Shown: positions 49,492-59,068 of the stretch, piece after piece
How positions within the stretch are numbered: position 1 is the stretch's first letter
Layout: each line of letters opens with the position of its first letter
Origin: Salinivirga cyanobacteriivorans
Lineage (GTDB): Bacteria > Bacteroidota > Bacteroidia > Bacteroidales > Salinivirgaceae
Assembly: GCF_001443605.1 (NCBI RefSeq)
Contig: NZ_CP013118.1
Location: forward strand, 1,333,075-1,397,074
Direction: 5' to 3'
Length of the DNA stretch: 64,000 nucleotides
Translations under genes and position numbers: made by a program
The notes under the pieces: model-generated
What the model was told of the DNA's origin: nothing
What the model saw: only the letters and a program-made list of their open reading frames with translations
The model's database searches: none

Positions 49492-50736
49492 TTAATAAGT
49501 CTTTTTATCAGGATAAATTTGTTTTAAAGTTAATATAAAATCATTGCTATCGCTCAATTTTCTTGAGAATTCACTCTTACTTATGATCTGATATTTGTTA
49601 TACCCTTTTTCGACAGCCTCATTTAATTTCTTTAATGCAACCTTATTCTTACCCATTTTCAAAAATCTTTTGGCAGCAAGAAATTCAACATCAGGATTAA
49701 GAGGGGCTATTCTTCTGTATATGTCCAGACTTTGCTCAGCTTTTGCGAACTGCTGCTGCCTAATGTAATTGTCAACAGCCATATACTGCAGCAAACTCAT
49801 GTATTGACGAACCCGTGCCTGAAAATACATACTGTTTCCAGACTGCTCAATTTTATCTAACCATTGAAGCCAAAAGCCTTTTGAATTTGTACCAAAATTC
49901 CGCTTTAATTCATTTTGAATTTTAAGCTCTTCAGCAATCTCCTTCTTTAGCTGCTCGAGCATAGGTTCTACCTGTTTACCAATACCTTGATTATTCTGGA
50001 TTGCATTATCACCTTTTGACTTCAACAGAAAGTAATGGTTCAATTGCTGCAAGGAAGTATCTTTCGAACTAAATACCAGGTCTGTGCCTGGATTTTTACA
50101 CCAACTCAGTGCAGTCATAAAAACATCTGCCGGAGGCCATTCATGCCCGCCATCGAATACCATGCATAAATCTGGTTCATGATACTGATCAGTTAACGCA
50201 TATTGAAGGGCTTCCCTTAGGTTAAAATCACTCATCCCAGCAATAAAAACCACAGGCTTATTATTTATTTTTTTTGCTGCACCTCCTGCCCCAAGGCTTA
50301 TCACCCCTTGTACAGAAAATCCAGATTGTGCCAACACTTGAGCAAAACGCCCACCACCACTAAACCCGGCCAAATAGACCTGATTCATGTCTGCACCCTC
50401 TGAGGCGGCTCTGGCCAGCATCTTTTTTACAATTTTTTGCGACATTGCACCGCTCGTCCCATTTTTCCACTGATTTGAAGCAACCACACCAAAACCTGCA
50501 TCTGAAAGGATTGCACCAAAAGCATTTATAAACTGTACCCCCCTGGCTTGCGCATCGAAAAACAACACAACAGGCCATTTATCACCAGAAGCTTCAGGTT
50601 TATTCACCGCGACATCTGGCAAATATATTATTTCTTGCAATTCCGCATCTGTGGTTTGTTTTTTAGTTCCCGGATTACAAGCACCCATTGCGAAAAGCCC
50701 TGCAACTAAGAGAATTTTTATTATTGTAGTATTCAT
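49492..50736 (-). CDS. Alpha/beta-hydrolase-type lipoprotein
   Basis: This is a 414-aa lipoprotein (lipobox GAC, Cys20). Residues about 45-255 form an alpha/beta hydrolase domain: WPVVLFFDAQARG, the nucleophile elbow YLAGFSGGGRFAQVLAQSG, and FDGGHEWPP holding the likely catalytic His. The rest is helical, with TPR-like segments (QQFAKAEQSLDIYRRIAP, FLKMGKNKVALKKLNEAVEK). An esterase or peptidase acting in the periplasm is plausible; substrate unknown. It is divergent from ettA and leads a two-gene unit. Confidence 0.75.
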   Translation of the reverse strand: MNTTIIKILLVAGLFAMGACNPGTKKQTTDAELQEIIYLPDVAVNKPEASGDKWPVVLFFDAQARGVQFINAFGAILSDAGFGVVASNQWKNGTSGAMSQKIVKKMLARAASEGADMNQVYLAGFSGGGRFAQVLAQSGFSVQGVISLGAGGAAKKINNKPVVFIAGMSDFNLREALQYALTDQYHEPDLCMVFDGGHEWPPADVFMTALSWCKNPGTDLVFSSKDTSLQQLNHYFLLKSKGDNAIQNNQGIGKQVEPMLEQLKKEIAEELKIQNELKRNFGTNSKGFWLQWLDKIEQSGNSMYFQARVRQYMSLLQYMAVDNYIRQQQFAKAEQSLDIYRRIAPLNPDVEFLAAKRFLKMGKNKVALKKLNEAVEKGYNKYQIISKSEFSRKLSDSNDFILTLKQIYPDKKTY

Positions 50737-50814
50737 GATAATACGAAATTATAAAAATAGCCACAAACATCACTTTATTACAAAGAGTTATTTCCTTTCC
50801 GCATCTTAAATCAT

Positions 50815-50822
50815 TACTTTTG
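50815..50822 (+). promoter_or_regulatory. Probable -7 element of ettA
   Basis: TACTTTTG matches TAnnTTTG and lies 24 bp before the ettA ATG. No good TTG is present about 19-20 bp upstream, so only the -7 half is convincing. Confidence 0.45.
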
Positions 50823-50846
50823 CATCAAAATTAAAACTTAAAATAC

Positions 50847-52538
50847 ATGAGTACTGATGACAAAAAGGTGATTTTCTCCATGGTAAATGTGAGCAAAAAA
50901 ACACCGCAAGGTAAACAAATCCTCAAAGATATATACCTCTCATTTTTCTATGGAGCTAAAATTGGCATATTGGGTCTGAACGGAGCAGGAAAATCAACTG
51001 TACTGCGCATAATTGCAGGTTTAGACAAAGAGCATGAGGGCGAGGTACACTTTTCTCCAGGTTATTCAGTGGGACATTTGCCACAGGAGCCTTACCTCGA
51101 CGAAGAAAAAACAGTAATGGAAATTGTTAAAGAAGGTGCTCAGGACACAGTAGACCTACTGAATGAATACGAACAAATAAACGCATCATTCATGGATGAA
51201 GATGTAATGAATGATGCCGATAAGATGGACCAACTGGTAAAGCGGCAAGGTGAAGTACAGGAAAAACTGGACCAGGTTGGCGCATGGGATTTAGACTCAA
51301 AGCTTGAACTGGCAATGGATGCCCTGCGCACGCCTCCGGGCGACACACCGGTGAAGATACTCTCCGGAGGAGAGCGCCGCAGAGTTGCTCTTGTTCGCTT
51401 ACTGTTACAGAAACCCGATATTTTACTACTCGATGAGCCCACCAACCACCTCGATGCAGAATCGGTTCACTGGCTTGAACAACACTTGCAACACTACAAA
51501 GGAACTGTTATTGCTGTAACCCACGATCGTTATTTTCTGGATAACGTAGCTGGCTGGATTCTTGAGCTTGATCGCGGCGAAGGTATTCCCTTTAGAGGAA
51601 ACTACTCTTCGTGGCTGGAGCAAAAAATGAATCGCCTTAAGGAGGAAGAAAAACAGGAATCGAAAAGGCAAAAAGCACTCAACAATGAGCTCGAATGGGT
51701 GCGACGGGGTCCCAAAGGCAGACAGAGCAAAGGCAAAGCACGTCTAAACAACTACGAAGCTATGCTTGCCGAAGACATAAAAGAAAAAGAAAAAAACGTA
51801 GAAATACCCATTCCCAACGGGCCAAGACTGGGCAGCGAAGTCATCAAAGGCATTAATTTATCGAAAGCCTATGAAGACAGGCTACTTTTTGAAGACCTGA
51901 ACTTTGAGCTACCCCAGGCAGGCATTGTGGGTATTATTGGCCCAAATGGTGCTGGAAAAACCACGCTTTTCCGAATGATAATGGGAGAAGAAACACCCAC
52001 ATCAGGAGAAATTAAACTCGGGGAGACTGTGCAAATTGGTTATGTGGATCAGCAACATGAAGATATTAACCCTGAGAAAACTGTTTATGAGGTTATAAGC
52101 GGCGGTGAAGAAGAAATTGAGGTAGGTGGCCAGCGTATTAATGCAAGGGCATACACCAGCAGGTTTAATTTCAGCGGACCCGATCAGCAAAAAAAGGTTG
52201 GTGTATTGTCGGGCGGAGAGCGTAATCGCCTCCACCTTGCGATGACTCTAAAAACTGAAGCCAACGTTTTATTGCTCGATGAGCCCACAAACGACATTGA
52301 TGTAAACACATTGAGGGCACTGGAAGAAGGCATACAGCACTTTGCCGGTTGTGCGGTGGTAATATCGCACGACAGGTGGTTCCTCGACCGGATTTGCACG
52401 CACATATTAGCTTATGAAGGTGATTCGAAAGTACACTTCTTCCAAGGCACCTATTCGGAATATGAAGAAAACCTTAAAAAACGTATGGGTGGAGAAATCA
52501 TACCCAAACGCATTAAGTATAAAAAACTCACACGATAA
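50847..52538 (+). CDS. ettA: Energy-dependent translational throttle protein EttA (ABC-F)
   Basis: This 563-aa ABC-F ATPase has two ABC domains and no membrane part. Walker A motifs are GLNGAGKST (near residue 46) and GPNGAGKTT (near 369), signatures ILSGGERRRVAL and VLSGGERNRLHL, Walker B with LLLLDEPTNHLD and LLLLDEPTNDID. The linker and the RRGPKGRQSKGKARLNNYE segment are EttA-type. It binds the ribosomal E site and gates the first peptide bond according to ATP/ADP. Confidence 0.94.
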   Translation: MSTDDKKVIFSMVNVSKKTPQGKQILKDIYLSFFYGAKIGILGLNGAGKSTVLRIIAGLDKEHEGEVHFSPGYSVGHLPQEPYLDEEKTVMEIVKEGAQDTVDLLNEYEQINASFMDEDVMNDADKMDQLVKRQGEVQEKLDQVGAWDLDSKLELAMDALRTPPGDTPVKILSGGERRRVALVRLLLQKPDILLLDEPTNHLDAESVHWLEQHLQHYKGTVIAVTHDRYFLDNVAGWILELDRGEGIPFRGNYSSWLEQKMNRLKEEEKQESKRQKALNNELEWVRRGPKGRQSKGKARLNNYEAMLAEDIKEKEKNVEIPIPNGPRLGSEVIKGINLSKAYEDRLLFEDLNFELPQAGIVGIIGPNGAGKTTLFRMIMGEETPTSGEIKLGETVQIGYVDQQHEDINPEKTVYEVISGGEEEIEVGGQRINARAYTSRFNFSGPDQQKKVGVLSGGERNRLHLAMTLKTEANVLLLDEPTNDIDVNTLRALEEGIQHFAGCAVVISHDRWFLDRICTHILAYEGDSKVHFFQGTYSEYEENLKKRMGGEIIPKRIKYKKLTR

Positions 52539-52550
52539 AACAGAATTAAC

Positions 52551-52601
52551 AAATCCCAATTACCTGAAATTGCATAGCGTTTCAGGTGATTGGGATTTTT
52601 T
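52551..52601. terminator. Terminator between ettA and ruvB
   Basis: AAATCCCAAT (52551-52560) plus ACCTGAAA (52562-52569) pair with TTTCAGGT (52580-52587) plus ATTGGGATTT (52589-52598), followed by seven T. This long interrupted stem ends ettA and lies immediately after the ruvB stop on the other strand. Confidence 0.88.
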
Positions 52602-52603
52602 TA

Positions 52604-53632
52604 TTAAAATAATGACCCTTGACTGGCCGGGTCAATTTTACCAAGATGTTTATAGGCAAGCGGTGTAGCTTCGCGCCCTCTGGGTGTACGTTTCATGAAA
52701 CCCTCTTTGATCAGGAAAGGCTCATACACCTCTTCCACGGTCCCGGCATCCTCACCAATGGCTGTCCCAATGGTATTCAGACCCACAGGGCCTCCCTGAA
52801 ACTTATCGATAATGGTGGTCAGAATACGGTTATCCATTTCATCGAGTCCGTATTTATCAATATTCAACGCTTCAAGCGAATACATGGCAATATTCTTATC
52901 GACTTCACCATTACCTTTAACCTGGGCAAAATCGCGCACACGCCTTAACAGAGCATTGGCAATACGAGGTGTACCGCGACTACGTGAGGCAATCTCTCCT
53001 GCTGCATTATCATGAATGGGGATATTCAGAATATTGGCTGAACGGTGTATAATTTTTTTGATAATTTCTGTATCGTAATATTCAAGATGCAGATTTATAC
53101 CAAAACGGGCTCTCAAAGGGCTTGTCAGCAGACCGGAGCGTGTAGTGGCAGCAACCATGGTAAATGGTTCAAGATTTAATTGTACTGTGCGGGCACTCGG
53201 GCCTTTATCAATCACGATATCGATGCGAAAGTCTTCCATTGCAGAATAGAGATACTCCTCCACAATTGGGTTCAACCGATGAATTTCATCTATAAACAGT
53301 ACATCGTGCGGCTCAAGACTGGTCAATATGCCAGCCAAATCTCCGGGCTTATCTAAAACCGGGCCACTGGTAATTTTAAAACCAACATTCAGTTCGTTGG
53401 CAATAATATTGGCAAGGGTAGTTTTTCCCAATCCGGGCGGTCCGTGTAAAAGCGCATGATCCAGTGCATCACCGCGCATCTTTGCTGCCTGGACAAAAAT
53501 CTGGAGATTCTCCAGTATTTTCTGCTGTCCGTTAAAATCATCAAAAGTGAGCGGACGCAATTGCTGCTCAAAATCCTGGTCTTCTGAAGCTCCCTGTGCC
53601 CTTATATCAAATTCTTCACTCATCTGCACCAT
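52604..53632 (-). CDS. ruvB: Holliday junction branch-migration helicase RuvB
   Basis: This 342-aa AAA+ ATPase has Walker [14 protein letters not shown], Walker [21 protein letters not shown], sensor [18 protein letters not shown] with the arginine finger, and the C-terminal winged-helix DNA-binding domain ending [15 protein letters not shown]. The ATG at 53632 gives MVQMSEEFD; the ATG at 53623 (MSEEFDIR) is an equally good start. It converges on ettA with the shared terminator between them. Confidence 0.96.
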   Translation of the reverse strand: MVQMSEEFDIRAQGASEDQDFEQQLRPLTFDDFNGQQKILENLQIFVQAAKMRGDALDHALLHGPPGLGKTTLANIIANELNVGFKITSGPVLDKPGDLAGILTSLEPHDVLFIDEIHRLNPIVEEYLYSAMEDFRIDIVIDKGPSARTVQLNLEPFTMVAATTRSGLLTSPLRARFGINLHLEYYDTEIIKKIIHRSANILNIPIHDNAAGEIASRSRGTPRIANALLRRVRDFAQVKGNGEVDKNIAMYSLEALNIDKYGLDEMDNRILTTIIDKFQGGPVGLNTIGTAIGEDAGTVEEVYEPFLIKEGFMKRTPRGREATPLAYKHLGKIDPASQGSLF

Positions 53633-53721
53633 ATATTTAGGGCAATAAAAATAAGCAATTCAAACGGGATTCTGAAATTGAGTATTTATATATTGATTTC
53701 TATATCATTTAACAGCAATTA

Positions 53722-53763
53722 TAAAAACAAAGAAGCAGAGCATAAAAAACACACTGCCTCTTT
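53722..53763 (-). terminator. Terminator after the 53780 gene
   Basis: On the minus strand AAAGAGGCAG (rc of 53754-53763) pairs with CTGCTTCTTT (rc of 53729-53738) with one G:U, followed by G and five U. Confidence 0.75.
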
Positions 53764-53779
53764 AAAAAATTCATTATGC

Positions 53780-54766
53780 TTATTTGAAGCTTTTCTCAAC
53801 TATTTCAACGCCCATTTCAGCAATAATATCGCGTTCTTTTATTAATTTATTAATATCACGAATTGCACCCTTATTCCCTGACTTTTCGTAATACACTTTG
53901 GCTTTAGTATAATTTCCTATTATCTCGTAACACATCCCAAGATTTAAATAGCCCTGCTCTAAATCTTTAAGTTTATGTGTAATAATTTCCTTATACATTT
54001 TACCCATTGTCATGATATCTCCCTCATCGGCCAAATCTTTGATCTCGCGTTCTTGTTTACGAAGTTCTCTGTTGTACTTTCTGTCTTCTCCCCGTAAATT
54101 TTTAAATCTGTACTTTTTCTCTACAATAATGGGTGAAAAATAGTATTGATATTGCTTAATTGCAGCTTTCCTGGCATTAGAAATATATTGCTGCGGAGAT
54201 TTAACCTTTGGTTTTTCCAGTGCCTTTGTTTTGCTTTTACCTTTTTTCTGCTTAAAAGGAAGCGTTTTATCTGCTGCATCCTGCCCTTTAGCCATTAGGT
54301 ACAGGTTTCCTTTCACAGTAGCAGAATTTGATATTGTGTAATTATAATAGCACACTGGTATTTGGGGTGAAACTTCTGCAGTTTCTTTAATATAAACCGC
54401 CTTATTCGATTCAGATGAATTTAATGATACCTTATAGTCACCTGATATGACATAATCGGCATCAGACTTAGAATCAACAACTTCATAAATTTTTGTCGTA
54501 AGCCATGGATTATATAGTTTGCCTAACCTGCCGTAGGCAACCCTGTCGGCATTCAATGCGTTTCTAAGCGCCTTAGCATAATTGCTACCAAAATATGAAT
54601 TGGGATCGTCTTCATTTGTAAGATCCTGCACGTAAATTTTTCCGCCACCCTCAAAAATTTCTTTGGGCATATCTAAAATGTGTCCATCAAACTTTTGAGC
54701 TTCAATTTTCCCCACAAAAAGGGTGAATAAGAAGATTAATGTATATGTAGATATTTTTCTTTTCAT
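53780..54766 (-). CDS. Exported protein of unknown function with C-terminal helical repeats
   Basis: This is a 328-aa protein with a signal peptide (about residues 1-23, ending KIEAQ). The N-terminal half is strand-rich and includes DADYVISGDYKVSLNSSES, reminiscent of periplasmic proteins that form bundles with the outer membrane; the middle is basic (KQKKGKSKTKALEKPK). The C-terminal 90 residues are TPR-like (YLNLGMCYEIIGNYTKAKVY). No family is recognised with confidence. Copy B of the 130-bp element lies directly upstream of its ATG and therefore in its leader or promoter. Confidence 0.6.
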   Translation of the reverse strand: MKRKISTYTLIFLFTLFVGKIEAQKFDGHILDMPKEIFEGGGKIYVQDLTNEDDPNSYFGSNYAKALRNALNADRVAYGRLGKLYNPWLTTKIYEVVDSKSDADYVISGDYKVSLNSSESNKAVYIKETAEVSPQIPVCYYNYTISNSATVKGNLYLMAKGQDAADKTLPFKQKKGKSKTKALEKPKVKSPQQYISNARKAAIKQYQYYFSPIIVEKKYRFKNLRGEDRKYNRELRKQEREIKDLADEGDIMTMGKMYKEIITHKLKDLEQGYLNLGMCYEIIGNYTKAKVYYEKSGNKGAIRDINKLIKERDIIAEMGVEIVEKSFK

Positions 54767-54771
54767 AATTA

Positions 54772-54901
54772 TTTCATATGTTTAAATTTAATTTTCAACG
54801 GTCATATGGAACCTCCTATTGCCTGTTTTAAAGCTTTTTACCTGTAAAGTTCCACTTAATCATGCCCGTGTGTGTTAAAAGCTTTGTCATGGAGGTTTCA
54901 T
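54772..54901. repeat. 130-bp intergenic element, copy B
   Basis: The gapless partner of 37871-38000, in the same orientation and at an offset of exactly 16,901 bp. It fills the space between two minus-strand genes and sits 5 bp upstream of the start codon at 54766. The inverted arms are at 54806-54816 and 54891-54901, again with TTTCAT at both ends. The inner arms AAGCTTTTTA/TTAAAAGCTT are conserved, and copy B's changes there keep pairing. Confidence 0.85.
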
Positions 54902-54910
54902 TTTAAAAAC

Positions 54911-55492
54911 CTATTTTACCAGTACAAGTTTAAATTCACGCGTGCGCCAATATGGTGGCGTCACTACCATGTTTTTCCCCTCTCTATTGGGTATTCCCAG
55001 CTGGATATAATTGCCTTTGACCTGGGGGGCAAACAGAAATTCATACATTTTTTCGACCGAATTTTTGTATTTACCCTCCTCATTTCTGGCAAACATGGCA
55101 TCGAACTCTTCCTGTGAGCGCATTTTAACTCCTTTTCCCGGAGGATAGGAAAAGTATTTACCAGTACTTTCATTTTTAATAATTAGATGACGAACCCTGC
55201 TCCCATCAGCTTTATAGACCATAAAATTATCGAACGTCCACTTCGGATATTCATCCATCTTTTCAGGGTTAAATGCTTCTTTAGCTGGAGACCAATCATT
55301 CATGACCACCCTTTCGGGTTTCTCAAACTTTTCGTTAGCTTTAATTACAAACACAAATTTCTGTTGCTTGAGGCCCCCACCAACATCTGTAACAACTGGT
55401 TTGATTATTTGACCATAGTTTACTGAAAAACTCATGATCATAATTAAAGTCAAGAGAAACCTTCGTGTTAGTTTTGTTTTTTTCATTTTCAT
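54911..55492 (-). CDS. Exported protein of unknown function
   Basis: This 193-aa protein has a signal peptide (about residues 1-27, ending VNYGQ). The mature part contains KQQKFVFVIKANEKFEKPE, a Trp/Tyr-rich middle, and the C-terminal YWRTREFKLVLVK. I recognise no domain. It is transcribed leftward; copy B of the 130-bp element begins (reading leftward) 9 bp after its stop, so read-through into the next gene would carry the element in the mRNA. Confidence 0.55.
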   Translation of the reverse strand: MKMKKTKLTRRFLLTLIMIMSFSVNYGQIIKPVVTDVGGGLKQQKFVFVIKANEKFEKPERVVMNDWSPAKEAFNPEKMDEYPKWTFDNFMVYKADGSRVRHLIIKNESTGKYFSYPPGKGVKMRSQEEFDAMFARNEEGKYKNSVEKMYEFLFAPQVKGNYIQLGIPNREGKNMVVTPPYWRTREFKLVLVK

Positions 55493-55678
55493 AATTTTTG
55501 TTAATACTCATGTTTCAATTAAGACTTACTAATTAATTAGTTGATAATTATTCTGATTTTGAAATAACTTTATTTGGGTTTGCTGCAGTAAAATACTCAG
55601 ATAAAATACTATAGAAACAATACGTTGATTCAAAAGCCCATGCCTTTGCTAATTATAATTGTGCGATTTTGAACATAA

Positions 55679-55709
55679 TTGTATTTTCAACTCCAAAATA
55701 TTACTTTTG
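55679..55709 (+). promoter_or_regulatory. Bacteroidota-type promoter giving a possibly leaderless mRNA
   Basis: TTG (55679-55681), 20-bp spacer, TACTTTTG (55702-55709). The ATG at 55717 begins only 7 bp after this element, so the predicted transcript start coincides with the start codon. Confidence 0.6.
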
Positions 55710-55716
55710 ATTACCT

Positions 55717-56145
55717 ATGGCTACAACAGTACTTATACTATCGGATAAAAATGAAACTCGCAGCCTCATACTGGAAGGCTGGTTGAAATATTACGCCAAA
55801 TCAGATGCTGAAATTACAAGTGCAGGACTGGAATCAGGAAAACTGAACCTTATCGCAGCAAAAGCTATGATGGAAGCAGTGATTGATATCACTAAATATA
55901 AAAGCAAAGCACTCGATTCTTTGGAGAATGATAATTTTGATCACATTATAACACTGACAGAGGAAGCACATAAATTAACGCTAAACAAATTCCCAAAAGC
56001 TCAGATTCATCACAAACCAACACTTCACCCATTAAATGAAAATGACGAAGACATGGAAAAGCTCAAAAAACACCGTAAAACGGTAAATGAGCTGGAAGAG
56101 TATGCCATGGAATTTACCCATAAACATATCAGAAAATTAATTTAA
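55717..56145 (+). CDS. Arsenate-reductase/LMW-phosphatase-fold protein lacking all catalytic cysteines
   Basis: This 142-aa protein aligns along its whole length with thioredoxin-type ArsC. The P-loop that should read C-T-G-N-S-C-R-S is S9-D-K-N-E-T14-R15-S; EGW, SAG, the ID(I)T/S segment and the ITL motif are kept. The first Cys is Ser9, the second Thr14 and the third Thr81, and there is no Cys at all. It therefore cannot use the known phosphatase or arsenate reductase chemistry and is probably a pseudoenzyme or binding protein. The metallopeptidase gene follows 35 bp on. Apparent leaderless promoter. Confidence 0.78.
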   Translation: MATTVLILSDKNETRSLILEGWLKYYAKSDAEITSAGLESGKLNLIAAKAMMEAVIDITKYKSKALDSLENDNFDHIITLTEEAHKLTLNKFPKAQIHHKPTLHPLNENDEDMEKLKKHRKTVNELEEYAMEFTHKHIRKLI

Positions 56146-56180
56146 TATTCACAAGCATAAGCACTCAAAATCATAAAAAG

Positions 56181-58235
56181 ATGAGAACGACCATTTTAGT
56201 CATTACAATTTTTGCTGCAATACTTTCTTTCTCTTGTCAGCAAACAGAAAAAAAAGGCACAGATCAACTACAATCTGTCATTAAACAATCAACTATTGAA
56301 GAGGTTACTAACGAGCTTACTAAAGCACACCCCGAGGTAAACCAGGCACGCATCGCGCGAGGTGTAGAACAGACCGCATCATTATGGTTCCCGGAAAATG
56401 GAGATAGTGAAACCTTTGCAAATTTCTGCAAAAACAACTTCATTGCCGATAAGGAAGCGCGCCATTTAGCCTTTGAGAAACTTTCCAGAAATTTTGAAAT
56501 TTTGGACGGCCATTTTAACAAAATCAGCCTGGAATTGCTGGAGCCCCTGCACCTTGACATGGGTGATATCACTAAAGTTGACCAAAAATTCGGGTCCTAC
56601 AGTGCCGGAGCGCATGTAAAAAGCGATTTATATAAAAATAAAATTGCTTTTATGGTAACGCTTAACTTTCCGCAGTACACACTGGCAGAAAAAAATAAAT
56701 TAGGTGCAAACTGGACTCGTAAGGAATGGGCCTATGCGCGCATGGGAGACCGCTTTACAGCACGTGTGCCAGCAAAAATGAAAATGAACTACAGCGAGAC
56801 CGAAACCGCTGCTGACATGTATATTGCTGATTACAATATCTTTGCTGGTCAGCTATTCAGTGAGAAGGGAGAGAAACTTTTCCCCGAAGGCATGAAATTA
56901 CTCTCGCACTGGAATATACGAGACGAAATAAAATCGAACTATGCCGATAAAAATCATGGCTTAGAAAAACAACGCACGCTATACCGCGTCATGAAGCGCA
57001 TTGTTGATCAAAGTATTCCTGAAACTGTAATTAATAACGATAAACCAGAATGGAATCCCTTTACCAACAAAATAACACTTGCCGGAGAACCCAAAGAGGC
57101 TAAGGCAGAGCCCAACACACGTTACCAGCATATGCTAAATTTATTTCATGCAGTTAAAGCCATGGATAAATACTATCCGACACTTGATACTTACATCAAA
57201 CGCAAATTTTCCGGCAGCATGGAAATATCGCAGGAAGAGACCGAAAAACTTTTCGTCGAATATATGTCTTCTCCGGTACTGAAGGATGTAGGTGCATTAA
57301 TCAGCAAAAGACTTGGACGCGACCTCGAACCATTCGACATTTGGTACGATGGATTTAAAACACGGAGTTCACTTGACCAGGACAAACTGAATGAAGCTAC
57401 GCAACAATGGTTCCCCAATGCCATGGCAATGGAAAATGAATTGCCTAATATTCTTAAAAAACTGGGATTCCCTAATGATAGAGCCACATACCTTTCTAAC
57501 AAAATTGCCGTTGACCCAGCACGTGGATCTGGTCATGCCTGGGGTGCCAGCATGAAAGGAGAAAAAGCGCACTTACGCACCAGAATACCTGAATCAGGTA
57601 TGAATTATAAAGGTTACAACATTGCCATACATGAATTTGGTCACAATGTAGAACAAACCATCTCATTGTATGACGTGGATTACTATACACTCAATGGTGT
57701 ACCCAACACAGGTTTCACTGAAGCACTTGCCTTTATGTTCCAAAGCCGTGACCTTGAAATACTGGGCATGGCAACCAATAATGCCAATAAGGAGCACCTG
57801 AAAACGCTGGACAAATGCTGGGGCTTATTCGAAATTATGGGTGTAGGCCTTGTGGATCAGCGCGTGTGGAAATGGCTATACGCCAACCCTGATGCTACAG
57901 CAGCAGACCTCAAAAAGGCTGTAATGCGCATTTCCAAGGAAGTTTGGAACGAATTCTACGCACCAGTGTTCGGACAAAAAGATGAAACCTTACAAGGCAT
58001 ATATTCCCATATGATTGCAAGCCCGCTTTACCTTTCTGCATATTCCTTCGGACAAATTATAGAATTTCAACTGGAAGAACACATTGCCAACAAGGACTTT
58101 GCCAGCGAAGTGCAACGTATTTTCCAGCAAGGTCGCCTTACTCCAAATCAATGGATGATGGAAGCCGTGGGTGAACCACTTTCTGTACAACCCATTTTAA
58201 ATAAAACAGAAAAAGCATTGAAAGCTTTAAATTAA
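56181..58235 (+). CDS. Zinc metallopeptidase lipoprotein (gluzincin, M3/M49-like)
   Basis: This 684-aa exported protein has Cys19 as the likely lipidated residue (loose lipobox). The zinc motif is IAIHEFGHNVEQ near residue 485, with a downstream Glu in NTGFTEALAFMFQ as probable third ligand. An upstream GHAWGA and the helical, largely alpha fold suggest a neurolysin-like M3 or related gluzincin of clan MA. It probably degrades short peptides in the periplasm. I cannot fix the exact family by eye. It follows the ArsC-like gene by 35 bp and ends at a strong terminator. Confidence 0.75.
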   Translation: MRTTILVITIFAAILSFSCQQTEKKGTDQLQSVIKQSTIEEVTNELTKAHPEVNQARIARGVEQTASLWFPENGDSETFANFCKNNFIADKEARHLAFEKLSRNFEILDGHFNKISLELLEPLHLDMGDITKVDQKFGSYSAGAHVKSDLYKNKIAFMVTLNFPQYTLAEKNKLGANWTRKEWAYARMGDRFTARVPAKMKMNYSETETAADMYIADYNIFAGQLFSEKGEKLFPEGMKLLSHWNIRDEIKSNYADKNHGLEKQRTLYRVMKRIVDQSIPETVINNDKPEWNPFTNKITLAGEPKEAKAEPNTRYQHMLNLFHAVKAMDKYYPTLDTYIKRKFSGSMEISQEETEKLFVEYMSSPVLKDVGALISKRLGRDLEPFDIWYDGFKTRSSLDQDKLNEATQQWFPNAMAMENELPNILKKLGFPNDRATYLSNKIAVDPARGSGHAWGASMKGEKAHLRTRIPESGMNYKGYNIAIHEFGHNVEQTISLYDVDYYTLNGVPNTGFTEALAFMFQSRDLEILGMATNNANKEHLKTLDKCWGLFEIMGVGLVDQRVWKWLYANPDATAADLKKAVMRISKEVWNEFYAPVFGQKDETLQGIYSHMIASPLYLSAYSFGQIIEFQLEEHIANKDFASEVQRIFQQGRLTPNQWMMEAVGEPLSVQPILNKTEKALKALN

Positions 58236-58260
58236 TTTCTTAAACCCATTTCCTAAAATA

Positions 58261-58290
58261 AGGGCTTCGTGAGTAGCGAAGCCCTTTTTG
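58261..58290 (+). terminator. Intrinsic terminator of the metallopeptidase transcript
   Basis: AGGGCTTCG (58261-58269) / CGAAGCCCT (58277-58285), a perfect 9-bp stem followed by TTTTG and a T-rich stretch. Confidence 0.9.
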
Positions 58291-58411
58291 ATTTTTTTAC
58301 AAACTACAAAAAAGCACCTGAATAGCACCAAAACCAACTTTTCACCTCAAGCCGCGTATTATAATCTTCATTATTAGTTGCATATTAGCTTTTTGTCAAA
58401 AAAATAATCTT

Positions 58412-58930
58412 ATGACTAAAGATATTTCAATCATTGTGGCTGCATCATTAATTACGTTAACAGGTTTAACAGGATGCCAGCGCACCACTCAACAAGACAT
58501 TAAAGCGGACAAAAAATCACAAGCTAATAGTAATGCCTCTCCCATGATTCTAAACATTGCAAAGGCCACTAAAAATAATGAAGCATACCGCCATGCCCGA
58601 TGGACGGGAAGTAACCTCCAGATGGTACTAATGACACTAAAACCAGGAGAAATTATTGATTTGGAAATGCATAATCACATAGACCAGCTCATACGCATTG
58701 AAGAGGGTGAAGCACGCATTTTAGCAGGAAAAACAAAAGATGACTTCACTATTGACAAAGAAGTTTCAGAGGGTTGGGCGGCGCTCATCCCCGGAGGATA
58801 CTGGCATAAAGTAGAAAACATTGGTGAAAGAAACCTAAAAATATACACACTTTATTCACCGCCCGAACACTTAAAAGAAACCTTGCACAAAACATACGAT
58901 GAAGCCGCTAAACATCATCATGACCATTAA
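58412..58930 (+). CDS. Cupin-domain lipoprotein with His-rich C-terminus
   Basis: This 172-aa lipoprotein has lipobox LTGC (Cys22) and a single cupin barrel. The first motif reads G-E-I-I-D-L-E-M-H-N-H-I-D-Q followed by EEGEA, giving two His and a Glu as metal ligands; the second motif has PGGYWHKVENIGE with a further His. The tail ends HHHDH and could bind metal. Periplasmic or outer-membrane location is expected. Cupins of this type include isomerases and dioxygenases; activity is unknown. It is a single gene. Confidence 0.8.
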   Translation: MTKDISIIVAASLITLTGLTGCQRTTQQDIKADKKSQANSNASPMILNIAKATKNNEAYRHARWTGSNLQMVLMTLKPGEIIDLEMHNHIDQLIRIEEGEARILAGKTKDDFTIDKEVSEGWAALIPGGYWHKVENIGERNLKIYTLYSPPEHLKETLHKTYDEAAKHHHDH

Positions 58931-59068
58931 TAGCATAAAGTGCATGCATAAGAGCAATAAGCAAAACAATTTAGCTTTGATGTAAGTAAGGCCGCATTAA
59001 TTGAATTATTTTTTCTTTTTATTTTCAAAGAATAAAAGCAATAGCCATTTTTGTAAAAATTTTAAATT

